From contig JASICF010000035.1 in NCBI GenBank assembly GCA_030044775.1, positions 1 to 9,154 of the forward strand: DNA of 9,154 nucleotides, written 5' to 3'. Origin of the DNA: Candidatus Sulfotelmatobacter sp. (GTDB taxonomy: Bacteria > Acidobacteriota > Terriglobia > Terriglobales > Acidobacteriaceae). Position 1 is the first letter of the stretch; every line of letters begins with the position of its first letter. Positions 7,159 to 9,154 of the stretch are shown piece after piece. Made by a program: the position numbers and the translations under genes. The notes under the pieces were generated by a model. The model saw nothing but the letters and a program-made list of their open reading frames with translations, was not told the DNA's origin and made no database searches.

Positions 7159-7229
7159 GCGCAGCGAAGGATCTACGTATTTGCCGCACAGGCAAAACAG
7201 GCAGTTCGTTCCATTCGCTGAGGATGACA
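7148..7229. repeat. Imperfect inverted repeat at the CYTH-secA convergent junction, dispersed-repeat-like, possible bidirectional terminator
   Basis: Bases 7148-7161 (TGTCACCGTGAGCG) pair with 7216-7229 (CGCTGAGGATGACA) at 11 of 14 positions, enclosing about 54 bases. Inside is a second, perfect 6-base stem: TTTGCC (7180-7185) with GGCAAA (7191-7196) around GCACA. The arms (GAGCGCAGCGAAGGATC; CGCTGAGGATGACAG) resemble the intergenic element that yields the well-known spurious 'CHPERSEGS/ILRCAQDD' translations in many environmental genomes. That is recognition from memory. The left arm contains the CYTH stop codon. No T-run follows on either strand, so termination would not be of the classic intrinsic type. 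Confidence 0.6.
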
Positions 7230-7242
7230 GGGCACGTGCCCT
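7229..7242 (-). terminator. Perfect 14-base palindrome at the secA stop codon
   Basis: AGGGCACGTGCCCT reads the same on both strands. As RNA it can form a 5-base stem (AGGGC/GCCCT) with an ACGT loop, placed right at the secA TAG (7241-7243). It abuts the inverted repeat, so the secA message would end in two stacked hairpins. No T-run follows, so a role in termination or 3'-end protection is only a possibility. It could equally be a protein-binding site. Confidence 0.3.
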
Positions 7243-9154
7243 ACGCCCCGTGGCACTTCTTGAATTTCTTGCCCGAGCCGCATGGACATGGGTCGTTACG
7301 GCCAACTTTTTCCTGCGCGCGCACTACTTGCTGCACCGGCGTGGCTGAACCTCCTCCCGCCATGCGGGCCTGTTCGAGCTCGCGGCGCTTGCGGCGAATA
7401 AACGCTTCTTCAATGTCATCGGCCGAGGTTGCTACCATGCGCGGAGGACGCCGGCCATTGCCATCGCCACCGCGGGCGGCAGCAACATCCGATTCCTGAC
7501 CCTCTGCCGGCGCTTGGGCCGCGACCGTCACTTGCGCTGGCCGCTCCAGAATCTGCATCAGGTACAGATAACGAACCGTGTCTTCCTGGAAGCGCTGCAT
7601 CATCGCTTCGAAAATCTCGAACGATTCCTTCTTGTACTCGACCAGCGGATCGTGCTGGCCATACCCGCGCAATCCGATGCCTTCCTTCAGGTGATCCATG
7701 CTGAGCAGGTGATCTTTCCACTGCGAATCGAGAACGCTCAGCATGATCATGCGCTCGTGATGCCGCATGGCCGCTGGACCGATCAATGTCTCTTTTGCTT
7801 CGTAACGCTCTTTCAGTTTGTCGAAAATCGCGTCGCCCAGTTCCTGCCGGTTCAACGTTTCCGGCTTCACGCCTTCCGCAAGAAAATCCACACCAAAGCG
7901 CGTAAACACTGCATCCTTGAGGGCCTTGATATTCCAATCGTCGGCGTGCGCCTTCGGCGGGGCGTATTCTTCCATCAGATCGCCGAGGATCGCCGAAACA
8001 TAATCCTCCAGAATCAGATCTTTCTGATCGAGGCCCTCGAGCAAACGGCGGCGCAGACCATAGACGGCCTCGCGTTGCTTGTTCATCACATCGTCGTATT
8101 CCAGCAGATGTTTGCGCGATTCGAAGTGCTGCGCTTCCACCGCTTTCTGCGCGGTCTCGATGCGGCGGCTGATCATCTTCGATTCGATCGGAATGCCTTC
8201 TTCCATCCCCAGCCGCTCCAGCAGCTTCGAAACCCATTCTTTTGCGAAGATGCGCATCAGGTCGTCTTCCAGCGCCAGGTAAAAGCGGGACGATCCAGGA
8301 TCGCCTTGCCGGCCGGCGCGTCCGCGAAGCTGGTTGTCGATGCGCCGCGACTCGTGCCGCTCCGTGCCCAGAATGTGCAGGCCGCCTACTTCAATTACCT
8401 CGTCGTGCTCCTTGTCAGTCTGCGTCTTATGGCGGCTGAGCGCTTCCGTCCACTTATCCGTTGGGACGGTGTACTCGTTGCCGTTGTAATAAAAAATCGA
8501 AGTCGTGCCATCCTCTTGCGGGCCTTCGATCTTGCCCTGCGCGACGCGCAGTTGCTGGGCGATTCCCTTCTTCACCAACTCCTGCTTGGCCATGAATTCC
8601 GGATTGCCGCCCAGCAAAATGTCGGTGCCGCGGCCCGCCATGTTTGTGGCGATCGTAATCGCGCCTTTGCGCCCGGCCTGGGCAACAATTTCCGCTTCCC
8701 GCTCGTGAAACTTGGCGTTCAGCACCACGTGGTTCCGGATGCCTTTTTTCTTCAGCAACTGATCGATGCGCTCGGATTTTTCAACTGAGGTAGTGCCCAC
8801 CAGCACAGGCTGGCCTTTTTCCGCCAGCTTCTGAATCTCGTCGGCTACTGCAAAGTATTTTTCTTTCTCGGTGCGATAAACGACGTCAGGATTCTCCAGC
8901 CGCAACATTTTTTTGTTCGTGGGAATCACCAGAACGTCGAGCTTGTAAATATTGTCGAACTCCGTGGCTTCCGTTTCCGCCGTTCCCGTCATGCCCGCTA
9001 GCTTTTTGAACATACGGAAATAATTCTGGAAAGTGATCGTCGCCAGCGTCTGGTTTTCGCGCTCGATCTTGACGTTTTCCTTCGCTTCGATCGCCTGATG
9101 CAATCCATCCGACCAGCGCCGCCCGGGCATCATGCGCCCGGTAAATTCGTCGAC
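7241..9154 (-). CDS. secA: Protein translocase ATPase SecA, C-terminal 637 residues (5' end outside window)
   Basis: The motor that drives unfolded preproteins through SecYEG using ATP. The frame is open to the right edge and begins mid-protein with VDEFTGR, followed by MMPGRRWSDGLHQAIEAKE and TITFQNYFRMFKKLAGMTGTA. The second nucleotide-binding domain shows VGTTSVEKSE, ATNMAGRGTDILLGG, then GLHILGTERHESRRIDNQLRGRAGRQGDPG (given here in shorter parts: GTERHESRRIDNQ and LRGRAGRQGDPG) with the arginine fingers. Between them is a charged insert of about 75 residues with a short FYYNGNEY segment, as in many non-proteobacterial SecAs. The helical scaffold contains LDSQWKDHLLSMDHLKEG. The tail has the zinc-binding SEC-C motif CPCGSGKKFKKCHG, used for SecB and lipid contact, before the TAG stop at 7241-7243. 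The first nucleotide-binding domain's Walker motifs and most of the preprotein cross-linking domain lie outside the window. Family identity is certain. Confidence 0.97.
   Translation of the reverse strand, partial: VDEFTGRMMPGRRWSDGLHQAIEAKENVKIERENQTLATITFQNYFRMFKKLAGMTGTAETEATEFDNIYKLDVLVIPTNKKMLRLENPDVVYRTEKEKYFAVADEIQKLAEKGQPVLVGTTSVEKSERIDQLLKKKGIRNHVVLNAKFHEREAEIVAQAGRKGAITIATNMAGRGTDILLGGNPEFMAKQELVKKGIAQQLRVAQGKIEGPQEDGTTSIFYYNGNEYTVPTDKWTEALSRHKTQTDKEHDEVIEVGGLHILGTERHESRRIDNQLRGRAGRQGDPGSSRFYLALEDDLMRIFAKEWVSKLLERLGMEEGIPIESKMISRRIETAQKAVEAQHFESRKHLLEYDDVMNKQREAVYGLRRRLLEGLDQKDLILEDYVSAILGDLMEEYAPPKAHADDWNIKALKDAVFTRFGVDFLAEGVKPETLNRQELGDAIFDKLKERYEAKETLIGPAAMRHHERMIMLSVLDSQWKDHLLSMDHLKEGIGLRGYGQHDPLVEYKKESFEIFEAMMQRFQEDTVRYLYLMQILERPAQVTVAAQAPAEGQESDVAAARGGDGNGRRPPRMVATSADDIEEAFIRRKRRELEQARMAGGGSATPVQQVVRAQEKVGRNDPCPCGSGKKFKKCHGA

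Noticed and set aside
7514..8788. A 424-codon open frame on the plus strand opposite secA
   Set aside because: It lies entirely antisense to clearly conserved SecA sequence. Its translation is rich in Phe, Arg, Leu and His, as expected from the complement of GC-biased codons, and has no recognisable domain or ribosome site. Same for the frame 7416-8237 on the minus strand.
1..9154. CRISPR arrays, tRNA or rRNA genes, insertion sequences, phage or defence genes
   Set aside because: I saw no spaced direct repeats, cloverleaf-like sequence, transposase or integrase motifs or terminal repeats of a mobile element. Apart from the selenoprotein candidate and the small repeats, the region looks like stable core chromosome.

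Overview
This window is a stretch of ordinary bacterial chromosome with one unusual gene in it. It is moderately GC-rich and densely coded. Seven genes read rightward: metG (5' end outside the window), tatD, yajQ, a trans-polyprenyl diphosphate synthase gene, a DedA-rhodanese fusion gene, an MFS transporter gene and a CYTH-domain gene. They converge on a leftward secA whose 5' end runs off the right edge. Gene content, weak ribosome binding sites, GTG starts and the DedA-rhodanese fusion fit a soil-type Acidobacteriota (Koribacter/Terriglobia-like) best. That assignment is an impression from the proteins, not a proven placement.

Layout. Positions 1-3046 carry translation and housekeeping functions: methionyl-tRNA synthetase, the TatD metal-dependent nuclease (a familiar metG neighbour) and the nucleotide-binding protein YajQ. 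Positions 3089-4078 encode a long-chain isoprenoid synthase, probably for the quinone side chain. Positions 4160-5170 encode a membrane protein fused to a cytoplasmic sulfurtransferase domain. Positions 5262-6536 encode an organic-anion MFS carrier, and 6583-7158 a small CYTH phosphohydrolase/cyclase-fold protein. Positions 7241-9154 (minus strand) encode the C-terminal two thirds of SecA. Gaps on the plus strand are 42-91 bases, so several genes may be co-transcribed, although -10-like hexamers before the MFS and CYTH genes suggest separate starts there. No stretch over 300 bases lacks a gene.

The main discovery candidate is the DedA-rhodanese gene. Its frame is interrupted by one TGA (5009-5011), exactly where the catalytic cysteine of the rhodanese loop belongs. 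The frame then continues with intact rhodanese sequence to a TAA at 5168-5170. GC-rich hairpins lie directly downstream at the distance expected for a bacterial SECIS. Other genes here (yajQ, CYTH) end in TGA, so TGA is a normal stop in this genome. The most economical reading is a selenocysteine-containing, membrane-anchored rhodanese. A nonsense mutation or base error is the alternative.

A second item is an imperfect inverted repeat spanning the end of the CYTH gene and the gap before the secA end. It resembles a dispersed intergenic repeat and may end transcription in both directions.
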